Assembly (NCBI GenBank): GCA_037349315.1
Contig: JBAIAC010000033.1
Coordinates: 24,446,001 to 24,510,000, forward strand
Direction: 5' to 3'
DNA: 64,000 nucleotides
Origin: Chelydra serpentina
Lineage: Eukaryota; Chordata; Testudines; Chelydridae
The notes beneath the pieces were generated by a model, which saw only the letters and a program-made list of their open reading frames with translations, was not told the origin of the DNA and did no database searches. A program made the translations under genes and the position numbers. How positions within the stretch are numbered: position 1 is the first letter of the stretch; every line of letters begins with the position of its first letter. Positions 52,639-64,000 of this stretch are shown here, piece by piece.

Positions 52639-52757
52639 GGGTGACCAGATGTCCCGATTTTATAGGGACAGTCCTGATTTTTGGGTCTTTTTCTTATATA
52701 GGCTCCTATTACCCCACCCCCGTCCCAATTTTTTTCACATTTGCTGTCGGGTCACCC
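52639..52757. mobile_element. TA-flanked MITE, copy 3
   Basis: A 119-bp copy of the 1917-2034 family. It starts GGGTGACCAGATGTCCCG, ends GTCGGGTCACCC and has TA at 52637-52638 and 52758-52759. It is close to copy 1 in sequence. Confidence 0.85.
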
Positions 52758-52759
52758 TA

Positions 52760-54371
52760 GGCTAATGCAAAGCCAAATGCTGATATTCCCTTCCATTCCT
52801 ACAGGGCCCTTCATCCCAGACACCTACGGCAGCAGGTGAATTACAGAGATCTCTTGCCCTGCTGCTCTGCAGGGGGAGGGAGCAGCTATCCTGCACCAAT
52901 GAGCCACAAATGGGCAGGGTTTTTTAGGAGGGATGGGGAAGTCTCCAATTCAGGCTCTGGGGGATTTTGTGGGTGGGGGTAAGAAAAGAGAGCTCAGTAG
53001 AACAGGAACTTGATCATTTCTCCATAGTTTTGCGGCGCTGGTGGATCAGCATTTGCCTGTCTAATGGGGCTACATACTGTATGTGTCCCTATAATGGGGC
53101 TGCATGCTGTCCCCTCTCAGGGTTATATAGTCCTCAAAGGCCTCCTTTTTTTCCCTTCTGAAGCCTAAAGAAGCTGCAGTTATGATGATTCACCACTAGG
53201 TGCCGCTGTGGCAAAGCTGTAAAAAGCAGGTCAGGCCTGTTCTGACCTGTTTGGCTGCTGCTAACATTGCAGGTGTCTCTGGTACCTTTTATTTATTTCT
53301 GGTTTTCCTATTTTGTCTGAAACCCTCCCAAAACGGAAACGCGGGTCTGACGGTTAAACCATTCTCCGAGACTAGACTGTGCATGCGGTGGGGTGGGCGC
53401 GTCACGCGAGATCAAGTGGGGTCTTGAGCCTGGGTAGACAAGGGGGTGGGTGGGCAGGTGGGGGGACAAGGAGGTGGCTGGGCGGGTGAGGAGGAGGGAA
53501 TCGCACATGCTTCCCCGACACAGGGCTCAGAGAATCCAAGATGGCTTCTTATTCTTCCCTCCCACCCCCAAAGCAAATGGATTAGTGTGCTCTAGACTGG
53601 GGTCTGTGTGCCCCGGTAATTGAAAGGCAGGTAGATGCCCTTCAGCAACTGTTTCCCCTACCAGAGATCCCAGACACCCAGTCACTGGCTGCCCTGCAGG
53701 AAGGGGCAAGGATGACAGGCTAACATGCTGATGATGCTTAGCTCTGGGTCTCCTTTCCCTCGGTGCTGGTGCCGTTTCCTTGCTCCCCTAATGTCTGGCA
53801 CAGGGTGGGTGGGTCTTGGTGGAGGCCTGCAGGTTTAGTTCAAGAGAAGGCGGCGGTGTTGCTGGTTGCCATGGGGAAGCATTCGGAGGGCCTGGCAATG
53901 TCTGTATCTGCTCTCATGGTCTTAGTAGGCTGTGGTTCAGGATCTCGCCCACAGCTGCGATGGCTAGAAATTCCCCCATCCACGGACGACTGGCCAAGAG
54001 AGCCTCCCTTCCTCTCGAAAGCCTTAGCCCTATCACTCACTTCTGGTGCTACAACGTACTCCATCCGTCCTCAAAGGCCACTCGGAAGCCTTTTGAGCAG
54101 GGAAGACTGGTGCGAGCAAAGGATCAGGCAGACACTAACGTGCATGGGTCTTTTGTAAATACCTGCCTAGACATGCACTGGTCTCCATTCTCTGCACTAT
54201 CTGCCTGTTCAGTGCTAAGTTAAATTCTGTGGTGAGTAGCTCTGGTTGACAATGCCCTTAAGTAGACCTGTCCCCTCTGCGTTGCCTGCTGCGTTTCGCT
54301 TTGTCTCCTTAAGGATGCTGTTCATGGAAGATGAGGCTGGAACCAACAGGCCCCAAATACAGCCATCAGTG
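52760..54371. other. No recognisable gene or repeat
   Basis: About 1.6 kb, including a G-rich stretch at 53440-53500. Frames of 130-135 codons at 53763-54223 overlap each other in different frames and have no family motif. Confidence 0.42.
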
Positions 54372-54379
54372 ACTGTGGA

Positions 54380-54758
54380 CAGGGCTGGATTTAGGGACAA
54401 GTGACCGCCTGGCGTGCCGGGCTTAGGGTGCTGTTTTTGTTGTTAGCGACAAAAGGGAAAATAGAATGGTTGAAGTAAAATGTTTCAGGTATTCCGCATG
54501 TGGATTCATTTCTCACTAAGAGAATTAAAAAGTTTGTATTAACATAGAGGAAGCTAATTTTTTTATTTGCTTATATACGGCATCAATAAATACAGATTTA
54601 CAGATCCTAGTCTGCAAATTTATCATCTTATATGACAGGGATAAATCATGCATGCAAACCGTGTGTCAAAGTCGTGAAATGAGCTACAAATGCAATAAAA
54701 AAATAAGGTATTCAAAAGTTTAGCACTTGCGGCACCATTTGGTCTAGGGCCGGCCTTG
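54380..54758. mobile_element. hAT-like MITE with AT-rich core
   Basis: A 379-bp candidate starting CAGGGCTGGATTTAGGG and ending TCTAGGGCCGGCCTTG, inverted ends with several mismatches. The flanks ACTGTGGA (54372-54379) and CCTATGGA (54759-54766) agree at 6 of 8 positions, as for a decayed 8-bp duplication. GC-rich ends enclose an AT-rich interior with phrases such as GCAAATTTATCATCTTATATG. No coding capacity. Confidence 0.72.
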
Positions 54759-54766
54759 CCTATGGA

Positions 54767-57100
54767 TCCCTCATTGATGGGACTCTCGGGGATCTGCTGG
54801 GGGGCCAGGGTCATCCACAGAGAAGCTAATGGTGCTGCATAGTGCACCTGTCTGATGGGGCTTTGGTGGGGTCCAGGGTAAGGTGGGATTCTGCTGAGGA
54901 GGTGAGCAATTCCCCTATACACTAGATAGCATGCCAGGGAATAAACCCTTCCTTCCGACCCTTCCCCAAGTAGTGACTTCAGGATTTGGCCCAGATGGCA
55001 TTTTGCTTTCCCACTGTGTAAACTGGATGTCGCTCTAATGGTCAGTTTGGAAAAATCGGCGAGTCCTGGCATTTGCAGAGTAAAATTGACTCCTCGTGAG
55101 TCTGCCTGAGTCCTCGTAGAGGAGAAGCTGTGGGCTGGAGATTAACGCTGTTGCCGGCCCAGGTTCCATGACCCAGTCTAATCCTAGAGCAGTCTGACCC
55201 ATCTCCAGCACTCCCTGCTGCCTTCATAGCTCAGCTTCATCCCCAGCAAACGGTTCGTTATCGCTCTAGGCTAGATCCTGCTCCCTGTACTGTGTGTGGA
55301 GCAGGGGTGGCAGGCCTGTCGCTGGCAGCAGAATCGGTCTCCCCGCTCTCGGTGTCGCTTTGTCTCTACGCACTGGTGAGGGGTGGACACCGACTCGGCC
55401 CACTTTTGCATCCCTGAGGCATTTTCCCCCCTCCCATATTGTATGTCTCTTCCTGTCCCCTCAGCCTCCGATTTACCTGCCAGACTCTCAGCACAAATGC
55501 CAAAGGAGGCTGACAGTTCCTAAAAGAGTCACATAGCCGAGCCCCTTGGAGACTGTGCTCCCCAGCTCAGTAGGGCTGCACTTCTGTCCTTTCCTCAGCG
55601 CCACACCAAGCAACAGCAACGCCACCTCGCCTGCATTGCTGAAGGGAAACCACCACATCTCCCATATGCATGTCCCTCCAGTCCTCGCCCCCTACGTCAA
55701 ACTGACAGCAGTCACACCGCACCCAAATCATCCCCCCACTTCACCTCTTCTGCAAAACTCAGGCCACTAAAAGCCCCATTCCAAAGAGATGCTCCCTACG
55801 TCCACTCCCTGATTCTGCGCACACCTGTGTAGCATTACTCACATGTGTAGCCCTATTAAACTCAGATGAGGAAAGTTGCTCCCATGTTGGAAGGATCAGG
55901 CCCTAAATCCAGGATCCTTTGGGATGATAAACGTTCTAAAACTGTAGGGCAACAGGATTATTTTGAAACCCCTCAGTAGAAGTTCTTGGCAGGCTGAGAT
56001 AAAGGAGGAAGATTCTCGTTTTTCCTTGCTAATAAAGTCTGGCTGGAATGACACAGTATAATCAGTGTTTACCTGGGAGTTTACATACAGTTTATTGTAA
56101 TTATAGTTTCAATTCCTGCTTTTGCTTCTTTTAAAAACCTCTATTTTTCAATCAGTAAAAGTAAATACTATTTTCAGCCCAATGTAATTCTTCCACTCCC
56201 GTGGTCACACACAGCAAGGAGAGAGATTCCATTTGTGAGCTGTGCAATTGAGCATAGACAGGAGCCTGATGACTGCAGGGTGTTAGCAAAGTGAGAGCAG
56301 CCTCAGAAAGCCGAGGGCCTGATTCTTCCCTTGCGCGTCTCAGTGTAAATCGTGAGGCATTGCATTGGAAGTGAAATCAGCATCAGGCTCAGAAACTGCT
56401 TTCCCATCACGCCTGCTTCTTTTCAAAAATGCTGGGCTTTTTAATCAGAGATATTAGGGAACAGAGAAAAGCCGTTGAGGTCTCACATAGACTCTTTCCT
56501 GGATGGTAAAGGATTGTTGGGACCAAAAAACAGGTTTGTGGTTCGAAAGACTGAATTTTTCCTTCTCCTAAAGATGTATTTGATTTGGAATAAAGGGTCT
56601 TCGGCCTGTCATCCCTTCTCCCCACTGGAGCTCTGTATCACACACGTCCTGATTAAACTGTTACATACTCCGTCAGTCATTTTTTATATGACAAACTTAG
56701 ACAAACCATGGCCCGTTAATTCACACTGACCCAGATGCATATCCAAAATCTTGGGGTCACTTTTAAGCCAAACTTGGCTTCTAAACTGACGTTGAATTTC
56801 CTGTTTTATATCTTCTTATTAGTGCACAGATCCTTCCAAAGGGGATGGGAACTCTGACCTGAGAATGAAACTGATCAGCAGGCCACAGGGAAGTACAAAA
56901 CACCTTCATGCCTGAAATACAAAGAATAACATTTGGAGGATGTGTGTGTAGCCTAGGGCAAGGGACAGAGGTGCACAAAGCAAACTCTTCTTCCTTACAG
57001 GACTTAAAAGCCTTCCTCCACTCCACAGAAATATTATCTATCTGAGGGTTTTCTATACTGCTGATCACCATAGTATCTAAGCACTAAGCATTAACTACTC
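54767..57100. other. No recognisable gene
   Basis: About 2.3 kb unassigned. The dispersed phrase GGGCCTGATTCTTCCCTTG ... CAGTGTAAATCGTGAGGC lies at 56315-56360 and matches the fold-back motif noted near 42970. Confidence 0.42.
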
Positions 57101-59040
57101 AGGCAAAGATTCAAGAAAACCAAAACCATTACAAAAACCAACCCTGTACAGCAATGCTTTACTCAGCTCAGTGCTGCTTACCTTCCCCATCCTTTGCTGT
57201 ATATTGCCTGTTTAGGATCTTAATCCCCCACTCATTATTTATCTGAATACACCTTATGTGTGCGAATAGTCTCATGACTTCAATGAGGCAACTCATCCAA
57301 AACAGGGCTTGCGGAATACGTCCGTAGGAAGTAAGTTGTTGTCCTTATACCTTTTGATTGCTCACCATCATAAATCTATAGTTTTACTTCTACATTTTTG
57401 GCTGTTTTTCACTATACCAGAAAGAAGGCAACTTTCCTAGCAGGTGAAAATTGGCAAAATTTGGCCAGGGCAGAAATGTCTGAAAAAATACATGATTTAT
57501 TCTGAGTTTAAAACCAAAACCAAAAAAACACAAAAACCCCTGCCTCTAAAAATGATGTATGTCAGGGAGGAAAAATATATATACCCAGTGCCCAAACTTG
57601 CGAATTCTTGTAACAAATCTTAGCACAAAACCAGATCAGGCTGGTCTCAGTTTTAGCAGGTGATACTGCACCTTTCCAGTGTCCTTCATTTCAAAAGACA
57701 GCAATTGTTTTAGTCCCAGGATTTCCTGCATTCCACACAGATTTAATGCCCCCGATTCTTATTGTTGAAAATGTATTTACATCAGAAATAAGGAATCATG
57801 ATGTGGAGTTCAGAGAGGAGAGTAACCTACACTAAAGGCTCTCCAAGCTTTTTACGTTTCCTGCATTAATAATGTTTTGTGCGCATCCCTTATTTGGGTC
57901 TTTTTCACTCGTGTTCCATATGTGAGCTTTTGCCAGGCTGAAACGTATGGACGATACAGTCCTGTGATTTTCAGTACAGCAGAAAACAGGAAGAGGAGGC
58001 TGTCAATGATAGATGGTCCTTTTCACAATGTCTTCTGACTCTGTATAGATTTCTGACCATACCAAGGAAGAAGAAAATTGCATCTCCTCTCTTTAAGCAT
58101 TTAAAAAATATGCTATTTCCTTTTTTTCCTTTTCTTGGACAACAAAGCTCTTCTTATTGTCCTTGTGTATCTTAACAGACCCTCTCAAAAGAGCCTATCC
58201 AACTCAGCTTGTTTCCCCCTTTTTAAGAATTAGATGTTTAAAACAATCACACAAAATATTTATCATTTGGAACAAAGACATCTATATATTTTTTTCAGTT
58301 TGGTTTAAATTCTGTTTTCCAGGCTTTTATCTTTTCACTCCAAATTTCAGTGCCAATAATCAGATTTTGATTGACATTAAAATTATTTATTGTCACACTG
58401 TAGCTGTTTAATAAATCATGTCTGCTTTTTAGTTGTATAAATGCTCCATCGTTAGCTACCTTGTTGCTTATTTCAAGGAAAAGAGTCATTTCTGAAGGCC
58501 AACTTCAACACGCTTCGCATGAGACAGGACTGTCTTTTGTGCAGCGAGAGGGCTGAGAGCTAGTTGCATGTTTGTACCGATTTACACAAATTGACAAGAT
58601 CTGGTTTGTTTTAAAATGTATCCTATTTTATTTGATGGCATGTAAAGTACTTGTGAGCTGCCGACGAGAGAGAGGGTTAGTGTCTATTCAGACATCAGAG
58701 AACCGCTTGCTTGCCAGAATTATTATTTTATTTTTTTAAATCAGGAAAGCAGTTTGGGTTAACTTTGTTTCATCGTTCAGGCAAAACCCACTCCTTGAAT
58801 GGGCCAGAGTGGGGGAATGCCTCAAATGTGGATCACAAAGTCTGGAGAGGTTAATTTGAGGGATTTTTTTTTTATTTATTTTGCTTGCATTAAATTTGAA
58901 TAAATTTTTTTTGCTCCCTATTTATCTCAGACTCCCGGAGAATGAAAGAAATATCAACTCATTTTACTGAGCTTTAAAAAACACCGCTCCCCTCAAAATA
59001 AATGTTAACAAACTGGCCAGAGCGGATTTCCAAATCTCTT
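57101..59040. other. Long AT-rich, repeat-poor stretch
   Basis: About 1.9 kb of AT-rich DNA in which I recognise no transposon, which is notable against the rest of the window. No coding exon is evident. Conserved non-coding elements are possible, but I cannot test conservation here. Confidence 0.45.
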
Positions 59041-59545
59041 CCAGCAATGTGTGTGTGTGTTCTAGTCATTTTCTGATTAGAATAAGCTCCTTTGGAGCAG
59101 GGTTTGGAAGCAGTGCGTTATTTAGTGACTTGGTACTGTGGCCAAAATTCAGAAGCTCAGCACCCTCAGCTGGGCCCCAATTTTCCAAAGAGCTCTGCTC
59201 TGATTTAGGCACCAAAATAATTGGCCCGTTCGGGTGCTGGGTCCTATTGAAAAAATGTGTCTCAATGAGAGCTGCTGAGTGCTGGTACATGGTGTCTCAT
59301 TATGAGCCTGATCCAAAGTCTTTTCAAGTCAATAGAAAGACTCCCATTGACCTCAGTGGACCTTCCATCCGGCCCTGTGAGCTCACGTGGAGAGAATTCG
59401 TACCGAAGCGAGAGATGAGGCTGCTGCAGGCACGGTACTGGGCTGTGCGCTGTTTGCAGGAGGGCAGCGCTGCTCATGCCAGTCAAAGAAGGGCTGATCT
59501 TGCTCCCGTTGAAGTCAGTGGTTTAAGTGAGGGTAGAATGTGGCC
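59041..59545. repeat. Short dispersed fold-back phrases
   Basis: A short (GT)n run at 59048-59060. Then phrases such as CAGAAGCTCAGCACCCTCAGC (59149-59169) and GACTCCCATTGACCTCAGTGGA (59339-59360), typical of old amniote fold-back repeats. The edges are unclear. Confidence 0.45.
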
Positions 59546-62330
59546 TGCACTGCTCAGACCTGGGGAAGAGTGATTTCTTCTGGGGGATCTGAATTCTCCA
59601 GACAACAGTCCGTTTCTCGGTACTGTTTTGCTTATTTTACAAACGCTAACGCCATACGTGTAGCTCTGGCATGTTGAACCTAGAGAGCAAAATGCTCCAC
59701 AGCACGGCTCTGCTGTCACGTCACCTGGGCTGTGCTCAAGGGGGTTGTACATTGCCATGGGGAGCAGGATTGAGCCCCCCCCAGCTCTGCCATCCTGCTC
59801 TCCCTATGTGCATGAAGTGTCTGGCACGTACAAGAGTGGAATATTGGCGTGGATAATAGAGCTAAACGGCACAATGGGTCCTCTGTGCAGCCGGCCCCCT
59901 GTCTTTCTTAGAACAGGAAGGCTGGAGGAAAGGACAAAGTAAAATAAAATCAACGTACTGTACCTGCTCCCCACTCTCTGGAGCAGGAGGCATTTCAAGC
60001 TACTTCCCCTACTCTTGCACCACAAGATCAGCCATGATTTTTGTCTAGGAAGGTGGAATTGGAGGCAAAGAAAATGCACTTGCCCAGGGGAGAAATAAAT
60101 TTACAAACCTACCTCGGACTCGCGATTATTTCATCAAGAGTTTGCTCTGCTCAAAATATGCCAGCATTAGAGACCCATTCATGAGTTATCTGGGCCAACA
60201 CACCACTCCCTAGCCTGGTAAGTAGGCATTTGGGCCATGGCAAGAAAGCATCTTTGCCCCTCCCATAAGAGAGCTGTCTGATTCCCATGGTTTGGCTCTG
60301 ATGCACAATCCAAAGAGACACCTGACTTAGAGTGGACAGTATCCACTGGAGCGTAGGCCATTTTGTGCAGCAAATAATTTGTCTGACTATAGTGCTTTTT
60401 TTTTTTTTCTTATTTACAAACCACCTGCAAACAGATGTCTTTTGACTATCATTATATGTCCTTGTTCAGACTTGTTTCAGCCCATGGGTCATTCACAAGC
60501 TTGGACCATCTGCAGCTATCTGATGTTATCTGCGGGAATATGATATTGTTTCAGCTCCAGAATTGGAGGTCTGGAACTTCATACATTGGGCAAGCATTTC
60601 CAGCATGCAGAGCAAACAGCCCATAGTGACGCACGGTTCCCTTTGTTCGTGGTTAGAGGTGTTGCACAGACAGCAGCTGTTCCCTAACATTTGTGTGAAC
60701 AAAGATCCATTTGCACGGGTGTTGTGAAAAATGCGTGTGAATGTGGACGAGATGGAAGAGCGATTGAGAGTTGATGCAACATGTTTGGATAATTTCCCCT
60801 GCTATTCACCCAGCTCTAGTACCCACCACCCGAGGCCTCCTGGGCTCGAAAGATCTACAATTCACTCCTTGGAAAATCCATCCCTTGCCATCCTAGATAA
60901 GATTATCTGCTGCTTCTCCGTGTGTCAGGCAGCAGCAAAGGCTGTGGCAGCAGGATTTGTTTACAGGCAGGCCTTGTATTAAAATGGTTCATTATTTTCC
61001 TGACTGGCAGGTTTCCAGAGTCCGTGCTGGCTAATAATTGCAGCCAATTAAATGTTCCCAAAATATGCATCGGGAGGGGAAAAAAGAATTTCTTACAAGG
61101 CATTACCAGGCTCGAGTCAGGTAGCTAATGACTCTGGGCCTGGCTTATGCTGGGTCAGGTAAGAAGGAGCAGAAGTGGAGGGAGATGTTCTGCCCCCTGC
61201 TCCAAGCCCTATGTGCTGCTCTGGCTGGGTATAGGAGCTGTAAACAGCCAGCAAGGGGTTGGGGGGGAGGGAGAATGCCCCTGAAGCAGGCCCTGTGTTG
61301 CCCGTCTCCCACATGCACCATTGCAAGCCCTGGTGTAGAGTGCATGCCGGAGATGGGAGGGGGTGGTACAATAGCGCACACTGTCGTGTGCATTGTGGCT
61401 TGTGGCTCAATCTGTAGGCAGCACTAGGGAAACTGCTACAATCTCCCCACACTGCCTAAATGACAGCAGGGCCATTTAAACCCTTGCAGCAATCCACGAT
61501 CGGGAGGAAAGCTACCTTAGCCCTGCGTAGCACCGAATTTGATCCAGAGCCTTGGGGCTTGTCTTCACTGGTTTTGCCTGGCGTAGCTTCCCTAGCGTGA
61601 ACCCCTACTGATGTGCTGCACTGGTAGAAAAAGAACGACTTGCACTCATGTGGTTTACCCCAATCTCAAACCCCGGTGGGGGAAATCGGAGGCAGTATGC
61701 ACCATGGTGAGCAGAGGGGCAGAAAGGCAGCTTTGCAGGGAGTCTGGGCTCAGGATTTACCCTTTGAAAATAAGGGCCTATTGTAGAAGTGGGTGGAGTC
61801 CTATGGGAATCCAGATCTGCAAGACTGACCCATTTGAAAGCTATGGATAAATATTGGGGAGGGGGGAGCGGGGGAACAGCAGTACGTAATCTTGACTCTC
61901 TGCTGCACTGAAATCTCCTCAGAAAATAATTAAGATTATGAATTATACTAGCAGTGATTTTTAGGGGTCAATTTTTGCTGACTCGTTGGTTTTTTGTTGT
62001 TGTTTTTTTTACTGTAGTATGACGTGTCCCTCCCATACTCCAGTCCTGGGCTTCCTAGAGCACTCCAGCCCTGACCCACAGCTGCCCCCTGTAATTCCAG
62101 TCCTGGGTCTAACATGAGTAGAAAACACTTCATTGTGCCAAAATTAAATCAGACTCTGTGGTGGGTCAAAAAAATTTGTTTTTCCCGGTAATATGGACAA
62201 ACATCCATTAGGCTGCTATCCGCGGCCCCAAGCTCATTTCACATGTGGCCTCCGGTACTTTGTTAGGCCATACATACCATTTATTTACAATACCTTGAAA
62301 ACCAGCCAAAGGGAATGAATAAAGATGCAT
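59546..62330. other. No recognisable gene
   Basis: About 2.8 kb unassigned. A phrase GGGGCTTGTCTTCACTGG near 61555-61572 resembles a GTCTACA-type MITE end. A T-run lies at about 60396-60408. Confidence 0.42.
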
Positions 62331-62335
62331 TATTT

Positions 62336-62400
62336 AGTTAACGTTTGTACAGTGCTTTGAAGATGTAAAGCTCCATAGAAACAGTAAGTGTTAATGCCTA
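62336..62400 (+). repeat. CORE-SINE tail fragment, sense
   Basis: AACGTTTGTACAGTGCTTTGAAGATGTAAAGC resembles the tail of the MIR-like SINE at 31640-31680. Only the tail is present. Confidence 0.45.
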
Positions 62401-63635
62401 GTGTTGGGCTGTTGGAGAGTTTTATAGATATAGAGAGAGAGATGATGAAATCCCTGTAAGAAAAGGGGCGTGGGAGGATGGGGGTATCTGCTTCTGCTGA
62501 TGGGGAAATGCTGCCTTTTGGAAAGGCAAATAAGCGCAGTCTAGGTTAGGTCTTCTGTCGAGAGAATAATTGTGCTTCTAAAGGGCCTGATATGCAGAGC
62601 AGTGCTGCTTTGAAATAGAAATAAATACATAAATAAATTAGGGACCTTGCACTGATGAAGGCGAGTGCTTCCCTTGCTTTCTCATTCCCCGTCGGGGCCT
62701 GGTTCCCAGAGCCAATTACATATTTAAAAAGTTTCTCTCTGAAAAGGACTCCAACTCTCAAATAAAGTTTCTTTTGTGGTTGCCTAATGAACGGTGAGGG
62801 CTGGGGCAGTTTGCAGCTTGCTGACTGGTTTTCAATTGCTCCGGGCCCTGCTTGTAACATTTTTATGGAGTGACCACAATGACGGTGACCTCGCAGCCGC
62901 TGGGCGCGGGGTCACCTTGACTGGGTGGCGACTAGTCAAGGGCCCATTGTGTGAGGAGTGAGCTGCCCAGCCCGCCTCCCTTGTCGTCTGCCCCTCCTAG
63001 TCCTGCCCGGCCAGCTCCTGAAAGGGACCCCTGTTGCTTTGTCATGCTGCGGCTAAGTGGACTCTCATTCAGGCTGAGGCAGAGCCGTAACCCTAGAGTG
63101 TGTCTCCATCAAGGGCCGAGAACCCCTCCGGGTAGGAAAGCACCCAGGAGAGAGAAGTGGCCTTTTCTGTCCCCCCACCCTCTCCCCAGACCTGGGGAGA
63201 AGCTGAAGGAATCCAGTCCCCCGCTTAGCTCTTGTGGTGATGTTGTTCATGGAGTCTCAGGCTAACTGCTCCTTGGTGCTCCACCTCCTTGTGAGTGAGA
63301 ATCCCCCGGGCCAGAGGAGATCTGGGTCTGGCTCGCCACCCATTCGGCTCTCTTCCCATTGGGCTCATCATGAAAAACCACCCTGTGCACTACTCCTAAC
63401 CCTGACCTGCCTGTCGCAGCTTCAGCGCTGGGGAAACTGGGAGCTGCTCCATGCAAGGCGCTGCCCCCACGTGTGTTTGTAACTGGTCTGGGGCACTCTC
63501 TCCTGACCCGGTTACACCACCCACAGCAGCTTCCCTCAGAACCCAGCTGTGTTTTGTGTGTCTCTGCCAAGGGTTTCTGCCTGCCTGTGTGTCTCTGTAC
63601 ATTCGGGGGAAATCTGGGCAGCTGCCTCTCCCATA
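62401..63635. other. No recognisable gene or repeat
   Basis: About 1.2 kb unassigned, including a short interrupted AAAT-type stretch near 62615-62640 (ATAAATACATAAATAAATTA). Frames of about 100 codons at 62546-62860 and 62951-63265 lack family features. Confidence 0.42.
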
Positions 63636-63715
63636 TTTATAGACTGCCATAAATGTTGAGGACACTATACACAAATAAAAGCCACCAGGCCCTGCCCCAA
63701 AGACCTTATAACCTA
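63636..63715 (-). repeat. CORE-SINE tail fragment, antisense
   Basis: ATATTTATAGACTGCCATAAATG followed by CAGGCCCTGCCCCAAAGACC and TTATAACCTAAG follows the tail order of the MIR-like SINE. Confidence 0.5.
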
Positions 63716-64000
63716 AGCGTCTGATTAGGCAAGCAATGTCGTCAAAATCAATGGGTAACTAATGCGAAAGAAATATTTGTGTGAGTAAAGCATTGCGGGA
63801 TGAGACCCAAAAGGTAGGGCATGTCTGGATCAGTGACCAATAAACACAGGGCAGGGAGGGGATTTGGAGGACAAAGAGTAACAGTGCTTAGAAGCCACAC
63901 TAGCTTGAACTGATGGTGCCTGAATCAGAGATATTCAGAGTATTTTCCCCTTAAATAATCACAACATTTTACCACATTGATGTCTTACTGACAGATTTCC
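63716..64000. other. No recognisable gene or repeat
   Basis: Unassigned sequence to the end of the window. Confidence 0.4.

Noticed and set aside
53763..54223. Two frames of about 130 codons
   Set aside because: They overlap in different frames of the same strand and neither shows a family signature.
1..64000. CRISPR arrays, operons, riboswitches or prokaryotic mobile elements
   Set aside because: No regularly spaced identical repeats and no bacterial-type gene layout; the repeat content is that of an amniote genome.

Overview
The window looks like turtle (Testudines) nuclear DNA, most likely intergenic or intronic. The evidence is the mix of interspersed repeats: CR1 LINE 3' fragments on both strands, a tRNA-derived SINE of the turtle Cry type, CORE/MIR-like amniote SINE remnants, a Ty3/gypsy-type LTR retrotransposon, and many short non-autonomous DNA transposons. 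I found no host protein-coding exon I could defend. Nearly all short open frames are chance frames in GC-rich or repeat DNA. The species call is an inference from repeat content, recalled rather than searched.

Layout. 1-5.5 kb: CR1 fragment, TA-flanked MITE, GC-rich repeat block, solo LTR (4107-4758, 5-bp target duplication) and a TG-rich tract. 5.5-20 kb: mostly unique-looking DNA with a second TA-flanked MITE (8605-8725), hAT-type MITEs with perfect 8-bp duplications (8852-9056, 16726-17039, 18994-19217), an antisense tRNA SINE (12024-12238) and a MITE-like block with a perfect hairpin (near 15.2 kb). 24.4-27.6 kb: an LTR-like repeat, a minisatellite-bearing element and another hAT MITE. 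28-35 kb: CORE-SINE remnants, a roughly 1-kb terminally inverted element with a tRNA-like fold-back, and a CR1 3' end.

36171-40614 holds the standout feature: a complete 4,444-bp LTR retrotransposon with 408-bp LTRs differing at one base, a perfect 5-bp target duplication, a tRNA-Leu-type primer site, a polypurine tract and one uninterrupted ORF of 1,043 codons. The ORF joins a gag-like N-terminus, a protease remnant, an integrase core with the DD35E triad in place, and then a reverse-transcriptase C-terminal/RNase H segment. The reverse-transcriptase catalytic core is absent, and the protease and RNase H active sites are substituted. It is a very young insertion that must have used enzymes supplied in trans.

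40.6-64 kb: CR1 and MIR-like fragments, a CR1-type reverse-transcriptase relic (44.9-45.5 kb), a hAT MITE (45990-46207), a tRNA-Arg-like pseudogene (46317-46389), a second LTR-like repeat matching the one at 24.4 kb, a third TA-flanked MITE, an AT-rich-core MITE (54380-54758) and a long AT-rich, repeat-poor tail. The elements do not form an operon or pathway; they are successive transposition events, and their flanking duplications and divergence give a rough relative age.
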